Shown here: positions 18,716 to 27,361 of the stretch, in pieces
Layout of the letters: every line of letters starts with the position of its first letter
Position numbering within the stretch: the first letter of the stretch is position 1
From: Marivita sp041725935
GTDB lineage: Bacteria; Pseudomonadota; Alphaproteobacteria; Rhodobacterales; Rhodobacteraceae
DNA length: 64,000 nt
NCBI GenBank assembly: GCA_041725935.1
Contig: JBGRQD010000002.1
Location: forward strand, 1-64,000
Direction: 5' to 3'
Notes under the pieces: model-generated
Told to the model about the DNA's origin: nothing
The model's database searches: none
The model's input: the letters and a program-made list of their open reading frames with translations, nothing else
Position numbers and translations under genes: made by a program

Positions 18716-18744
18716 TTGACTTGCCTCCCGGTGCCGGATACCAT
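18716..18744 (+). promoter_or_regulatory. Possible sigma70-type promoter
   Basis: TTGACT (18716-18721), a 17-nt spacer and TACCAT (18739-18744) lie 45 nt upstream of the acyltransferase start. Placement is plausible, but the -10 is only fair and the call is by eye. Confidence 0.35.
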
Positions 18745-18748
18745 GCGG

Positions 18749-18766
18749 TTGTCATGCCATTGTCAC
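18749..18766 (+). promoter_or_regulatory. Pho-box-like direct repeat upstream of the acyltransferase
   Basis: TTGTCAT-GCCA-TTGTCAC: two 7-mers with the 11-bp period and TGTCA core of PhoB boxes. It ends 23 nt before the ATG at 18790. A very similar element precedes ppk at nearly the same distance. Confidence 0.55.
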
Positions 18767-18789
18767 GCTGCTCTGGCAGGAGAGGCCGC

Positions 18790-19650
18790 ATGAAAGACCG
18801 CATAGACCCGCTGATCGAGGACCGCGCGCCTTGGCTGTTCCGCCCGACACTGGCCGCCTCCTTGGCGCGACCCGCGTTGAACAGGGTTTTGGGCTATGAC
18901 AAAACCGTTGCGCTGGCCCAAACGCTTGAGACTCTGAGTTCAGCCGACATCATGAACCGCATGGCCGACCAGCTGGCGCGCGACATTGCGGTGTCGGGAC
19001 TGGGTCATGTGCCAAAACACGGTGCTGCGCTGGTTGTCGCCAACCATCCGACCGGGATCGCAGACGGCATCATCCTGCATTCGGTTCTGCGGCAGGTGCG
19101 CAAGGACGCGTATTTCTTTGCCAATCACGACATCATGAAGGTTCTGCCGCAGATGGGTGACATGATCGCTCCTGTCGAATGGCGCAAGGAGCGGCGCAGC
19201 CATGCCAAAACGCGGGGTACGATGGTGTTCGCCCGCCAAGCTGTCAAGGAAGGGCGGTTGGGTGTGATCTTTCCATCGGGGCGTCTGGCGAAACGGCGCG
19301 GCGCGCGGTTGCACGAACGGCCCTGGATGGCTTCTGCGGCGATGCTGGCGCGCAAGTTCGACCTGCCGGTGATCCCGATCCACCTGCAGGCGCGCAATTC
19401 CGCGCTGTTCTACCTGTTCGATGCGATCCACCCGACGCTGCGCGACATCACCCTGTTTCACGAAACGCTGAACAAGGACCGCCAGCCTTATGAGATCAGG
19501 GTTGGAGAGCCGATCTCGCCCAAGGCGCTGCCCGAGAATTCGGAAGACGGCATCGAATTGTTGCGCCGGGCCACGCTGGCTCTGGGTGAGGCGCGCAAGC
19601 AGGGTGTATCCCTGCTGGATGCGTCACGGTTCCCGGCACGCCGCGCCTAG
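18790..19650 (+). CDS. PlsC-like lysophospholipid/aminolipid acyltransferase
   Basis: 286 residues from ATG 18790 (AGGAG upstream). The acyltransferase signature VVANHPTGIADG has His86, with Asp six residues later rather than the canonical five (HX5D). IFPSGRLAKRRGARLHERPWMASA follows, then VIPIHLQARNSALFYLFD. This is the PlsC-type domain found in COG3176-like proteins, transferring acyl chains to lyso-lipids at the membrane. The Pho-box-like repeat in front suggests a role in phosphate-stress lipid remodelling. Roseobacters use related O-acyltransferases (OlsA, SalA) for ornithine, glutamine and sulfur aminolipids, but I cannot assign this protein to one of them. Confidence 0.8.
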   Translation: MKDRIDPLIEDRAPWLFRPTLAASLARPALNRVLGYDKTVALAQTLETLSSADIMNRMADQLARDIAVSGLGHVPKHGAALVVANHPTGIADGIILHSVLRQVRKDAYFFANHDIMKVLPQMGDMIAPVEWRKERRSHAKTRGTMVFARQAVKEGRLGVIFPSGRLAKRRGARLHERPWMASAAMLARKFDLPVIPIHLQARNSALFYLFDAIHPTLRDITLFHETLNKDRQPYEIRVGEPISPKALPENSEDGIELLRRATLALGEARKQGVSLLDASRFPARRA

Positions 19651-19655
19651 CCAGA

Positions 19656-20375
19656 TTACTTGCCGCGAGTTGAGACCACGCCATCCAACGGTGCCCGCAC
19701 CGGCCGGGCAACAGGACGCAATGACCGCGAAAGCCCTGCGCAGTAGGGCTGCGACCGGGTCCATTTCTTCATGTCTTCCCGCTTGGACCTGCTGTGGAAC
19801 GGCCCCCAATCGGCAGCAACCCCGCGCATTCCGTATGCAACAACCCCGTCGCGCGGCACGGTGACCGCCATGATCCGCAGCGCGCATTGCAGGTTGGCCC
19901 CGCCGCTTTTCAGCGCATCGCGCGAGGTCGCGTTGCAGCCGTAGCCCCGTGCCGTGGCCGGCAGGATCTGCAACAGCCCGTACCATTTGCCGCCGCCGCC
20001 GACAGCGGTCGGGCGATAGGTGCTCTCATGCTTGGCAAGCGTCGACAGCAGCCCGATCCAGAACGCCTCGCGCGCGGCCGTGTCATTCGTGACATAGGCC
20101 GGGCACCAGTCTCCGATATCTTTGGGCACGGTACGGGGCAGTGCGCGGGCATGGCTGCGCAAGGCGGTCAGAGCGGCGCGCGACCAGCGGTCAGCCTCGC
20201 TGCGATGGCTCCAGCGCATGTCGGGAAGCGGGGTATAATTGCGTGCCACCGGTCTGAGCGACACGGTCAGCGCGTTTGTTGACGAAACGTCAACAGATGT
20301 GGCGGGTGTGGCAGAAACAGCCCCGGCTAAACCAAGCACAAACACCGCCACGCTTATGATCCCCCAGCGTGACAT
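19656..20375 (-). CDS. Secreted lytic transglycosylase-like protein
   Basis: 239 residues from ATG 20375. The signal peptide (MSRWGIISVAVFVLGLAGAVSA) predicts export to the periplasm. The SLT-type fold is visible at KHESTYRPTAVGGGGKWYGLLQILPATARGYGC, where the Glu of KHEST is the expected catalytic acid and GLLQI the following motif. Such enzymes cleave peptidoglycan glycan strands with formation of 1,6-anhydromuramic ends. Paired Cys residues may form disulfides. It converges with the acyltransferase gene and ends 5 nt from its stop. A longer open frame to 20819 is not coding. Confidence 0.8.
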   Translation of the reverse strand: MSRWGIISVAVFVLGLAGAVSATPATSVDVSSTNALTVSLRPVARNYTPLPDMRWSHRSEADRWSRAALTALRSHARALPRTVPKDIGDWCPAYVTNDTAAREAFWIGLLSTLAKHESTYRPTAVGGGGKWYGLLQILPATARGYGCNATSRDALKSGGANLQCALRIMAVTVPRDGVVAYGMRGVAADWGPFHSRSKREDMKKWTRSQPYCAGLSRSLRPVARPVRAPLDGVVSTRGK

Positions 20376-20614
20376 GTGACGGGCTTTCCCGGTTTTTGCC
20401 AAAAAATCAAGCAAAAGTGCAAAGTCGGGCAGAATAGGCGGTTTTTCGCGCTCTCGCACCGGCGCATGGCCGGATGTCGCCCAGACCCGCAGACGCCGCG
20501 GGAATACCCCGACGAAATCCTTTTGCCGCCCGATTTGCGACACCTTTTTCCGGCACACCCTTGGGATGAACTGCCCTTCCGGTCCCGCGACCGGACATCG
20601 CGAAAGCCAGACCC

Positions 20615-21817
20615 ATGACCGTTTTGAACAACCTGACCAGTCTGATCCGCATGGTACGCGGCACAGCGTCGGCCCCCGCCCCCCGCGGGACCGTTCTGAA
20701 CATCGAAGCGTTGGGCCATGCACCGAAATCGGACCTGCCGATACGTGCGTCGAGCGAGGAAGAAGACGTGCATCACGCGCTTTTCGAGGCGGGTCTCTAC
20801 ATGGCGCGACAGGATGCATGGGGCACGCTGGGCGAGCGGATTCGCAGCGCCGATGCCGCGCGGAGCCTGACCCCCGGCGGCGTGCCCGAAGCCGAGATCC
20901 TGGCCGAAGGAGCGCGGGCGGATGCCGTCACTGCCGCCAGCCGAGCGGTCATGCTACGTGACGAACTTGGTGCAGCGTCAATCATGAACGAAATGCAGCT
21001 TGTGCTTGAGGAAACCCCACAGGATCACGGCGTCGCCTATGTGATCGCGATGGCGCATGTCGATATCGGCTGGGCGTGGCGCGGCGAAGGCTGGCGGCAG
21101 GACATTCCAGCCGCCCATCGTGCCGCGTTCTTCCGCCATTTCCGCAGCGCCGGCAGCCTGATCGACCCATATGATGCGTTCGAACTGGACTCGCCCATGC
21201 TGGCCTCGGTGCGCTGTGCGCTGCTGGCCGCCGAAACCCAGCCGCGCACCCGTGCCAGCGACGATTACGAAGACCTGATCGACCTTGCGCCCGGTGTGGC
21301 CAAGTACATGCGCGCGCTCGGCAACCACATGCTGCCACGCTGGTTCGGCAGCTACGAGCGGCTGGATCACGAGGCGCGCCGCACGATGGAGCGGACGGCG
21401 GATGTCTGGGGCAGCGGCGGTTATGCCTGGACCTATTTCGACGCGCTGACCGTCGATGATGACGCCTTTGCGCTGCTGGATGCCGACCTGTTCTGCCGCG
21501 GCCTGCGCGATATCCTCGACCGGCGCAGCGACCAGCATACGGTCAACAGCTTTGCCGCCTATACCGGCACCGCGCTGGAGCCCGAGGGGGTCAACCGCGA
21601 GGCGCGGGCGCGCATTGCCGATTGCTTCGACTGGATCGTGACCGATCATCTGCGCGAGGTACATCCGCGCATCTGGTACGCCGCCAAGGGCGTCTGGGCG
21701 ACCCGGCTCGAGGATCAGGACCGCATCGCCAAGGGCCGTCAGCGCGCCTCTGCGGCGCTGGATCGTCACGCGCGCGGCCTGCGCCCGATCACCGCGCCCC
21801 GAACTCCGGACGCCTGA
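20615..21817 (+). CDS. Conserved protein of unknown function
   Basis: 400 residues, soluble, no signal peptide or membrane segment, rich in Ala, Arg and Asp. Mostly helical: EDVHHALFEAGLYMARQDAW, ARADAVTAASRAVMLRDELG, then VAYVIAMAHVDIGWAWRGEGW and PRWFGSYERLDHEARRTMERT. The repeated Trp/Ala helices could suggest a TPR-like solenoid, but I find no clean repeat. Coding potential is strong. It lies upstream of gatB and ends 83 nt before it. I do not recognise the family. Confidence 0.75.
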   Translation: MTVLNNLTSLIRMVRGTASAPAPRGTVLNIEALGHAPKSDLPIRASSEEEDVHHALFEAGLYMARQDAWGTLGERIRSADAARSLTPGGVPEAEILAEGARADAVTAASRAVMLRDELGAASIMNEMQLVLEETPQDHGVAYVIAMAHVDIGWAWRGEGWRQDIPAAHRAAFFRHFRSAGSLIDPYDAFELDSPMLASVRCALLAAETQPRTRASDDYEDLIDLAPGVAKYMRALGNHMLPRWFGSYERLDHEARRTMERTADVWGSGGYAWTYFDALTVDDDAFALLDADLFCRGLRDILDRRSDQHTVNSFAAYTGTALEPEGVNREARARIADCFDWIVTDHLREVHPRIWYAAKGVWATRLEDQDRIAKGRQRASAALDRHARGLRPITAPRTPDA

Positions 21818-21900
21818 AGACTGCGAAACCGGCACGGCCCCCTTGCCCCCTGCCCCCCTCTGGCGTATTCCACGCGGCGTTCACGCCAAGAGGATTTGCC

Positions 21901-23415
21901 ATGTTGGACCTGACCTTCGACGCCCCCAAACCCAAGGTGATCGCCGGTGCCAAATACGATTGGGAGCTGGTCATCGGCATGGAGGTGCACGCGCAGATCG
22001 CCTCGAAGGCCAAGCTGTTCTCGGGCGCATCGACCCGGTTCGGCGCAGAACCGAACTCGAACGTGGCCTTCGTGGATGCGGCGATGCCCGGCATGCTGCC
22101 GGTGATCAACGAATTCTGCGTCGAACAGGCGGTGCGCACGGGTCTGGGCCTGAAGGCGCAGATCAACCTTGTCAGCGCCTTCGACCGCAAGAACTATTTC
22201 TATCCCGACCTGCCGCAGGGCTACCAGATCAGCCAGCTCTATCACCCCATCGTGGGCGAAGGCGAAGTGATCGTGGACATGGAGCCGGGCATCGCGCGGC
22301 GCGTGCGGATCGAGCGGATTCACATCGAACAGGACGCGGGCAAGTCGATCCACGACATGGACCCGGCAATGTCGTTTGTGGACCTCAATCGTACCGGCGT
22401 GGCGCTGATGGAGATCGTCAGCCGCCCCGACATTCGCGGACCCGAGGAGGCGGCGGCCTATGTGGTCAAGCTGCGCCAGATCCTGCGCTATCTCGGCACC
22501 TGTGATGGCAACATGCAGAACGGCAACCTGCGGGCGGACGTGAACGTGTCGGTCTGCCGTCCCGGCCAGTACGAGAAGTATCAGGAGACACAGGATTTTT
22601 CCCATCTCGGCACGCGCTGCGAGATCAAGAACATGAACTCCATGCGGTTCATCCAGATGGCGATCGATTACGAGGCGAAGCGCCAGATCGGGATACTGGA
22701 GGCCGGTGGGTCGATCGATCAGGAAACCCGGCTGTACGATCCGGACAAGAACGAGACCCGGTCGATGAGATCCAAGGAAGAGGCGCATGATTACCGCTAC
22801 TTCCCCTGCCCCGACCTGATGCCTCTGGAAATCGAACAGGCTTGGGTCGACGACATCGCGGCCAACCTCCCGGAGCTGCCGGACGAGAAGAAAGCCCGCT
22901 TTGTCACCGAGTTCGGGCTGAGCGAATACGATGCGGACGTGCTGACCGCCGACACCGCGAATGCGGGATATTTCGAAGAGGTGGTCGCGGGATGCGGCGA
23001 TGGCAAGCTGGCGGCCAACTGGGTCATCAACGAACTGTTCGGCCGGCTGAAAAAGGAAGACCACGACATCGGTGAAAGCCCGGTCTCGCCCGCACAACTG
23101 GCTGGGATCATTGCGCTTATCAAGAAGGGTGACATCTCGGGCAAAATCGCCAAGGACCTGTTCGAGATCGTCTATACCGAAGGGGGCGATCCGGCAGAGA
23201 TTGTCGAGGCGCGGGGCATGACGCAGGTCACGGACACTGGCGCGATCGAGGCGGCGGTCGACGAGATCATCGCGGCCAACCCGGCGCAGGTGGAAAAAGC
23301 TCAGCAAAACCCGAAACTTGCGGGCTGGTTTGTGGGTCAAGTCATGAAAGCCACGGGCGGCAAGGCCAACCCGGCGGCGGTCAACCAGATCGTGACGGCA
23401 AAACTGGGGCTGTGA
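21901..23415 (+). CDS. gatB: Asp-tRNA(Asn)/Glu-tRNA(Gln) amidotransferase subunit B
   Basis: Kinase and tRNA-recognition subunit of GatCAB, which converts misacylated Glu-tRNA(Gln) (and Asp-tRNA(Asn)) to the correct product. 504 residues from ATG 21901, behind an AAGAGGA ribosome-binding site. The catalytic cradle starts with WELVIGMEVHAQIAS and continues with KNYFYPDLPQGYQISQ and ADVNVSV; the C-terminal helical YqeY-like domain occupies roughly the last 150 residues. GatA and GatC are not in the window, as is common in this group. Confidence 0.97.
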   Translation: MLDLTFDAPKPKVIAGAKYDWELVIGMEVHAQIASKAKLFSGASTRFGAEPNSNVAFVDAAMPGMLPVINEFCVEQAVRTGLGLKAQINLVSAFDRKNYFYPDLPQGYQISQLYHPIVGEGEVIVDMEPGIARRVRIERIHIEQDAGKSIHDMDPAMSFVDLNRTGVALMEIVSRPDIRGPEEAAAYVVKLRQILRYLGTCDGNMQNGNLRADVNVSVCRPGQYEKYQETQDFSHLGTRCEIKNMNSMRFIQMAIDYEAKRQIGILEAGGSIDQETRLYDPDKNETRSMRSKEEAHDYRYFPCPDLMPLEIEQAWVDDIAANLPELPDEKKARFVTEFGLSEYDADVLTADTANAGYFEEVVAGCGDGKLAANWVINELFGRLKKEDHDIGESPVSPAQLAGIIALIKKGDISGKIAKDLFEIVYTEGGDPAEIVEARGMTQVTDTGAIEAAVDEIIAANPAQVEKAQQNPKLAGWFVGQVMKATGGKANPAAVNQIVTAKLGL

Positions 23416-23423
23416 ACGTGGAT

Positions 23424-23446
23424 GCCGGGCAAGAGCCCGGCCTACG
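23424..23446 (+). repeat. GCCGGGC-N4-GCCCGGCCTACG palindromic repeat, copy A
   Basis: Arms GCCGGGC (23424-23430) and GCCCGGC (23435-23441), followed by CTACG, 8 nt after the gatB stop. A second copy in the same orientation lies at 23930-23952, so the pair brackets the DUF4177 gene. Confidence 0.7.
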
Positions 23447-23487
23447 TTTGTGTTAGTGCGGTTCCCCTGAAGTGCAAGGCGGTGGGC

Positions 23488-23922
23488 ATGTTTGAATACA
23501 AGGTGGTTCCGGCCCCGGTGAAGGGGATCAAGGCCAAGGGGGTCAAGACGCCCGAGGCGCGGTTTGCGCTGGGGGTGGAACAGGCGATCAACGAACTGGC
23601 GGCGAAGGGCTGGGAATATCAGCGCTCGGACGTGCTGCCCTCGACCGAGCGGGTGGGGTTGACCGGGATGGAGACGCATTGGCGGACGTTGTTGGTGTTC
23701 CGGCGGGCCTTGGCGCCCCAGCCACAGGATGCTGCGCTGGAGGATGTGCCGCGCATCGCCCCGCCGCTGCGGGCCGAGCCAGTTTTGAAAGCGGCTCCCG
23801 CCGCGGCAGCGCCTGCCGTGTCCTCGGCTGTGCCCGAGGGGGACGGGGTGGCGGAAGCCGAACCCGAAGCACCGAAAGAGCCGGTGTTCGAGGAAGGCAA
23901 CGAAGAGACGCGGCCGGCCTGA
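23488..23922 (+). CDS. DUF4177 domain protein
   Basis: 144 residues from ATG 23488; an open frame from 23422 reads through the palindromic repeat and is rejected. MFEYKVVPAPVKGIKAKG and GVEQAINELAAKGWEYQRSD make up the small alpha/beta DUF4177 domain (about 1-75). The C-terminal half is a low-complexity Ala/Pro/Glu tail, probably disordered. No biochemical role is known to me. Confidence 0.8.
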   Translation: MFEYKVVPAPVKGIKAKGVKTPEARFALGVEQAINELAAKGWEYQRSDVLPSTERVGLTGMETHWRTLLVFRRALAPQPQDAALEDVPRIAPPLRAEPVLKAAPAAAAPAVSSAVPEGDGVAEAEPEAPKEPVFEEGNEETRPA

Positions 23923-23929
23923 GTGGGTT

Positions 23930-23952
23930 GCCGGGCTGATGCCCGGCCTACG
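23930..23952 (+). repeat. GCCGGGC-N4-GCCCGGCCTACG palindromic repeat, copy B
   Basis: Same arms and CTACG tail as copy A, with loop TGAT instead of AAGA. It starts 7 nt past the DUF4177 stop codon. Lack of a T-run argues against a simple terminator. Confidence 0.7.
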
Positions 23953-23992
23953 GTGAAGCCCCCACCCGTTATTGCCGGGTTACAATGCCGGA

Positions 23993-24250
23993 TCAGGTAT
24001 CCAAATCCATCGACAGCGCATGGATGGCCGCGACCAGTTCAGGGCCAAGAGCGCTGTGAACCATGCGGTGCCGCGCGATGCGGGACTGCCCCTCAAACGC
24101 GTCAGACCGGATGATCACGTGAAAATGGCTTTCGCCGCCCTCCTGGAATCCGGAATGGCCGCGATGCGCCTCGCTGTCGTCACGCACGGTGAGTTCACGC
24201 GGGGCCAGAGCCTCGCGCAGTCGTGTCTCGATCTGTTGTGTTCGGGTCAT
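23993..24250 (-). CDS. bolA: BolA family protein
   Basis: 85 residues with the BolA fold: RLREALAPRELTVRDDSEAH, then GESHFHVIIRSDAFEG and RIARHRMVHSAL. The conserved His residues (SHFHV, RHRMV) are the expected Fe-S ligands shared with monothiol glutaredoxins. BolA proteins take part in iron-sulfur trafficking and envelope or stress control. It is divergent from the J-domain gene, with 74 nt between start codons, an arrangement I know from Rhodobacterales. Which BolA paralogue it is cannot be decided here. Confidence 0.93.
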   Translation of the reverse strand: MTRTQQIETRLREALAPRELTVRDDSEAHRGHSGFQEGGESHFHVIIRSDAFEGQSRIARHRMVHSALGPELVAAIHALSMDLDT

Positions 24251-24324
24251 TTTTTCGCGTCCTGCACCTTACCTCTGTCGTGTTTTCGTCTAAAGTGTTG
24301 CCTCCGAGTCGGAAAGGGCAGGCT

Positions 24325-24957
24325 ATGAGCAAATCAGATCCATTCGGTTTCGATATGTCGATCAAGTCGGCGAAAAAGAAGAACCCCCGCGGTCGACGGG
24401 GGATGTCCGGCGCATCCGAAACCTCAACCCGCGTGTGTGATCACGAGGGGTGCGAAGAAGCCGGCAAGTTCCGCGCGCCGAAAGCGCCGGACGTGCTGGA
24501 TGATTATTTCTGGTTCTGCCAGGAGCATGTGCGCGAGTACAACACGCGCTGGAATTTCTTTGACGGCAAGACCGAAGCCGAGATGAACGCGCAATCGAGT
24601 GCCGACAAGGTCTGGGAACGCCAGACCAAGGATTGGCGCGACCCGGAGGCCAAGGCCTGGGCGCGGCTGGGCATCGAGGACCCGCATCAGGTGCTGGGCG
24701 ACAATGCGACGCGCAACCCCGGCAAGGCCGGAAGCTCGGCCGGTCATACCAAGCGCCTGCCACCCACCGAACGGCGCGCCATCGAAATTCTCGAGGCGAA
24801 GGACACGTGGTCCAAGGCGGATGTGCGCAAGTCCTACAAGGCGCTGATCAAGGTGCTGCACCCGGACATGAATGGCGGTGACCGGTCTCAGGAAGAGCAG
24901 CTGCAGGAAGTGGTCTGGGCCTGGGACCAGATCAAGGACAGCCGGAACTTCAAGTAG
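24325..24957 (+). CDS. J-domain (DnaJ-type) protein
   Basis: 210 residues from ATG 24325, behind GGAAAGGGCAGG. The J domain is at the C-terminus (about 150-205): RRAIEILEAKDTWSKADVRKSYK, then LHPDMN, with the HPD motif required to stimulate Hsp70. The N-terminal two-thirds are specific to this family and contain Cys/His residues (CDHEGCEEAG, FCQEHVREYN) that could bind a metal. It lacks the Gly/Phe and zinc-finger regions of DnaJ, so it is a specialised co-chaperone. A strong bidirectional terminator follows. Confidence 0.88.
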   Translation: MSKSDPFGFDMSIKSAKKKNPRGRRGMSGASETSTRVCDHEGCEEAGKFRAPKAPDVLDDYFWFCQEHVREYNTRWNFFDGKTEAEMNAQSSADKVWERQTKDWRDPEAKAWARLGIEDPHQVLGDNATRNPGKAGSSAGHTKRLPPTERRAIEILEAKDTWSKADVRKSYKALIKVLHPDMNGGDRSQEEQLQEVVWAWDQIKDSRNFK

Positions 24958-25044
24958 CGCCGTGATGGGCGTGTGGCTGCTGGCGGGCTGAGGGCCTGCC
25001 GGAGCGGCCGGGGTCGAGGCCGGTCTGACGTATTTGTGAAAAGA

Positions 25045-25078
25045 AAAAGCCGGGGATGGTGCGCTGTCCCCGGCTTTT
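25045..25078. terminator. Bidirectional intrinsic terminator
   Basis: AAAAGCCGGGGA (25045-25056) pairs perfectly with TCCCCGGCTTTT (25067-25078), 10-nt loop, with further T residues to the right and A residues to the left. It sits between the convergent J-domain and aminotransferase genes and can serve both. Confidence 0.93.
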
Positions 25079-25110
25079 GTTTTTTCGGTGATGTGGTGGC
25101 CTGGGCGTGG

Positions 25111-26235
25111 TCAGACCACGTCGTCCAGCACCCGCGTCAACCGCGCAAGAGTGCCATCCACGTCGTAGAGCTTGTCCAGGCCGAAAAGGCCGAGGCGGAA
25201 GGTGCTGAACTCGGGCGGCTCGTCGCATTGCAGCGGCACGCCGGCGGCGATCTGCATGCCGCGCGCGGCAAAGGCACGGCCTGACTGGATCTCGGGATCG
25301 CTGGTGTAGCTGACCACCACACCCGGCGCGCCGTAGCCTTCTGCGGCGACAGAGCGGATGCCCTTGGCTGCCAGATGCGCGCGCACGGCGTTGCCCAGCG
25401 CCCATTGCGCGTCTTTCAGATTGTCGAAACCGTAATCACGGGTTTCCAGCATGGTGTCCCGGAACGCCTTGAGGCCGTCCGTGGGCATGGTGGCGTGATA
25501 CGCATGGCCGCCGTTTTCATAAGCCATCATGATCTGGTGCCATTTGCCCAGATCAACGGCAAAGCTGTTGGAGGTGGTGTCCTTCATCCGGGCCACGGCG
25601 CGGTCGGACAGCATCACCAGACCGGCGCAGGGGGTGGCGGACCAGCCCTTTTGCGGAGCAGAGATGAGAACGTCCACGCCCGTGGCCTTCATGTCGACCC
25701 AGGCGCAACCCGAGGCGATGCAGTCGAGCACCATGAGCGCGCCGACCTCGTGTGCGGCGTCGGCCAGCGCGGTCACGTAGTCATCCGGCAGGATGATCCC
25801 GGCGCTGGTTTCCACATGCGGCGCAAAGACGATGCCGGGCTTTTCGGCGCGGATGCGGGCGGTCACCTCGTCGATCGGCGCGGGAGCGAAAGGGGCGGTG
25901 GGTTCGTTGCCGGTCTGGCGTGCCTTCATCACGACGGTTTCGCCGCCGAACTGGCCGGTGTCGAAGATCTGCGTCCAGCGATACGAGAACCAGCCATTGC
26001 GCACGATGAGCGTTTTTGCCTTCTGCCCGAACTGGCGTGCCACCGCTTCCATCCCGTAGCTGCCGCCCCCGGGCACCAGCACGACGGCATCGGCATTGTA
26101 GACCTCTTTCAGCATGGCCGAGATATCGGTCATCACCTCTCTGAAGGTGGCGGACATGTGGTTGAGCGAGCGGTCGGTGAACACGACCGAGAATTCTTCG
26201 AGACCCGTGGGGTCAACCGTATCGAGCAAAGCCAT
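25111..26235 (-). CDS. Class V PLP-dependent aminotransferase (alanine/serine-glyoxylate type)
   Basis: 374 residues, start ATG 26235 behind AGGAG. The PLP-binding Lys lies in SAPQKGWSATP, and DCIASGCAWVDM supplies the cofactor-binding Asp. VPGGGSYGMEAVARQF near the N-terminus matches the small-molecule aminotransferases of class V (alanine-glyoxylate, serine-glyoxylate, ureidoglycine-glyoxylate). The exact substrate pair cannot be read from sequence. It sits downstream of two Lrp/AsnC regulators on the same strand, so amino-acid-responsive control is plausible. Confidence 0.88.
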   Translation of the reverse strand: MALLDTVDPTGLEEFSVVFTDRSLNHMSATFREVMTDISAMLKEVYNADAVVLVPGGGSYGMEAVARQFGQKAKTLIVRNGWFSYRWTQIFDTGQFGGETVVMKARQTGNEPTAPFAPAPIDEVTARIRAEKPGIVFAPHVETSAGIILPDDYVTALADAAHEVGALMVLDCIASGCAWVDMKATGVDVLISAPQKGWSATPCAGLVMLSDRAVARMKDTTSNSFAVDLGKWHQIMMAYENGGHAYHATMPTDGLKAFRDTMLETRDYGFDNLKDAQWALGNAVRAHLAAKGIRSVAAEGYGAPGVVVSYTSDPEIQSGRAFAARGMQIAAGVPLQCDEPPEFSTFRLGLFGLDKLYDVDGTLARLTRVLDDVV

Positions 26236-26319
26236 GATGCATCTCCTGTGCCTGGCCCATCGCTACCTCAGATCAGGTGTCGCGCGCAAACGTAACGCGC
26301 AGGGTCGGGCAGTTTTCCC

Positions 26320-26778
26320 CTATCCAATCGGCCCCGGCAAGCGTTCTTCGGACAGAAGCACATTGGCGTCGATATTGCCGACACCGGGCAACGTCATGAT
26401 ACGCCGCCGCAGCACCCGTTCGAAATCGGCGATGTCGCGGGCGATCACCCGCAGGCGGTAATCGTAGAGCCCCAGCACGTGTTCGACGGTCTGCACCTCC
26501 GGGATCGCGGTCACGGCGCGTTCAAAATCCTCGAGACTGACGCGGCCTTTTGTGGCGAGTTTCACGCCAAGGAAGACCGTAACTGTAAAGCCCAGCGCCT
26601 GCGCATCCATGTCGAGCCGCTGGCCCCGGAACACCCCCGCATCGCGCAGCCGTTTGAGGCGCCGCCACGCAGCAGGCTGGCTGAGGCCAAGCTGGCGACC
26701 CAGCGCACCCGCGCTGATCAGAGCATCGGCGGCCACGGCGCGGATCATCGCGCGGTCGGTGTCGTCGAGGTCGATCAC
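26320..26778 (-). CDS. Lrp/AsnC family transcriptional regulator (second of a pair)
   Basis: 152 residues from GTG 26778. An N-terminal winged helix-turn-helix (ISAGALGRQLGLSQPAAWRR) is followed by an AsnC-type ligand-binding domain (VEHVLGLYDYRLRVIARD). The start overlaps the stop of the upstream Lrp gene (GTGA), so the two are translationally coupled and could form mixed oligomers. Its target is unknown; the aminotransferase gene downstream is a candidate. Confidence 0.92.
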   Translation of the reverse strand: MIDLDDTDRAMIRAVAADALISAGALGRQLGLSQPAAWRRLKRLRDAGVFRGQRLDMDAQALGFTVTVFLGVKLATKGRVSLEDFERAVTAIPEVQTVEHVLGLYDYRLRVIARDIADFERVLRRRIMTLPGVGNIDANVLLSEERLPGPIG

Positions 26779-27230
26779 AGGGGGAGTGTCTCGTCGAATT
26801 TGACGCGGGCCACATGCATCAGGGCTTCGATATCGGCGATGTGCGGCAGGGTCAGCAGCCGCTCGCGGTAGACCTGCTGGTAATGCGGCATGTCGCGGGC
26901 GATCACCGAAAGCCGCGCGTCGACTTGCCCGAGGAAGGTCTGCGCCTCGATCACCTCGGGCACGGTGCGGGCCGCGGCGAGGAATTCATCGAAGGCGCGG
27001 GGCTGCGTCTTGTCGAGCGTGATGCGCAACGACACCTCGACGCTGTAGCCCAGCGCAGGCCAGTTGATGACGGTGCGCACCGCGCGGATGATGCCCGCGC
27101 TGCGCATCTTGTCGATGCGTCGGGCCAGCGTGGTGGGCGTGACCCCTGCCCGGTCGGCCAGATCGGCATTGGGCAGATCGGGGGCCGCCTGAAACTGGCG
27201 CAGGATTCGAAGATCGGTGGCATCAAGCAT
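26775..27230 (-). CDS. Lrp/AsnC family transcriptional regulator (first of a pair)
   Basis: 151 residues from ATG 27230. Helix-turn-helix LPNADLADRAGVTPTTLARR, then the ligand-binding domain (EVIEAQTFLGQVDARLSVIARD). It is clearly diverged from its neighbour, so the pair is old rather than a recent duplication. It is divergent from ilvC, with 131 nt between start codons, which makes ilvC and itself the likely targets. Confidence 0.92.
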   Translation of the reverse strand: MLDATDLRILRQFQAAPDLPNADLADRAGVTPTTLARRIDKMRSAGIIRAVRTVINWPALGYSVEVSLRITLDKTQPRAFDEFLAAARTVPEVIEAQTFLGQVDARLSVIARDMPHYQQVYRERLLTLPHIADIEALMHVARVKFDETLPL

Positions 27231-27361
27231 GGATTCTGCGTAACACGTACCATAAGCGAATGAAATCCCCGCAACATGGTAAAAGCCTGCTGAATTCGCC
27301 GCCTATCTGCGCGGGAAATCCGTATTGTGAGCATCAATCGAAACGCAGACGAGGGAAAATC

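Noticed and set aside
21766..23679. 637-codon minus-strand frame opposite gatB
   Set aside because: Antisense shadow of gatB with typical His/Arg/Gln-rich composition and no recognisable domain.
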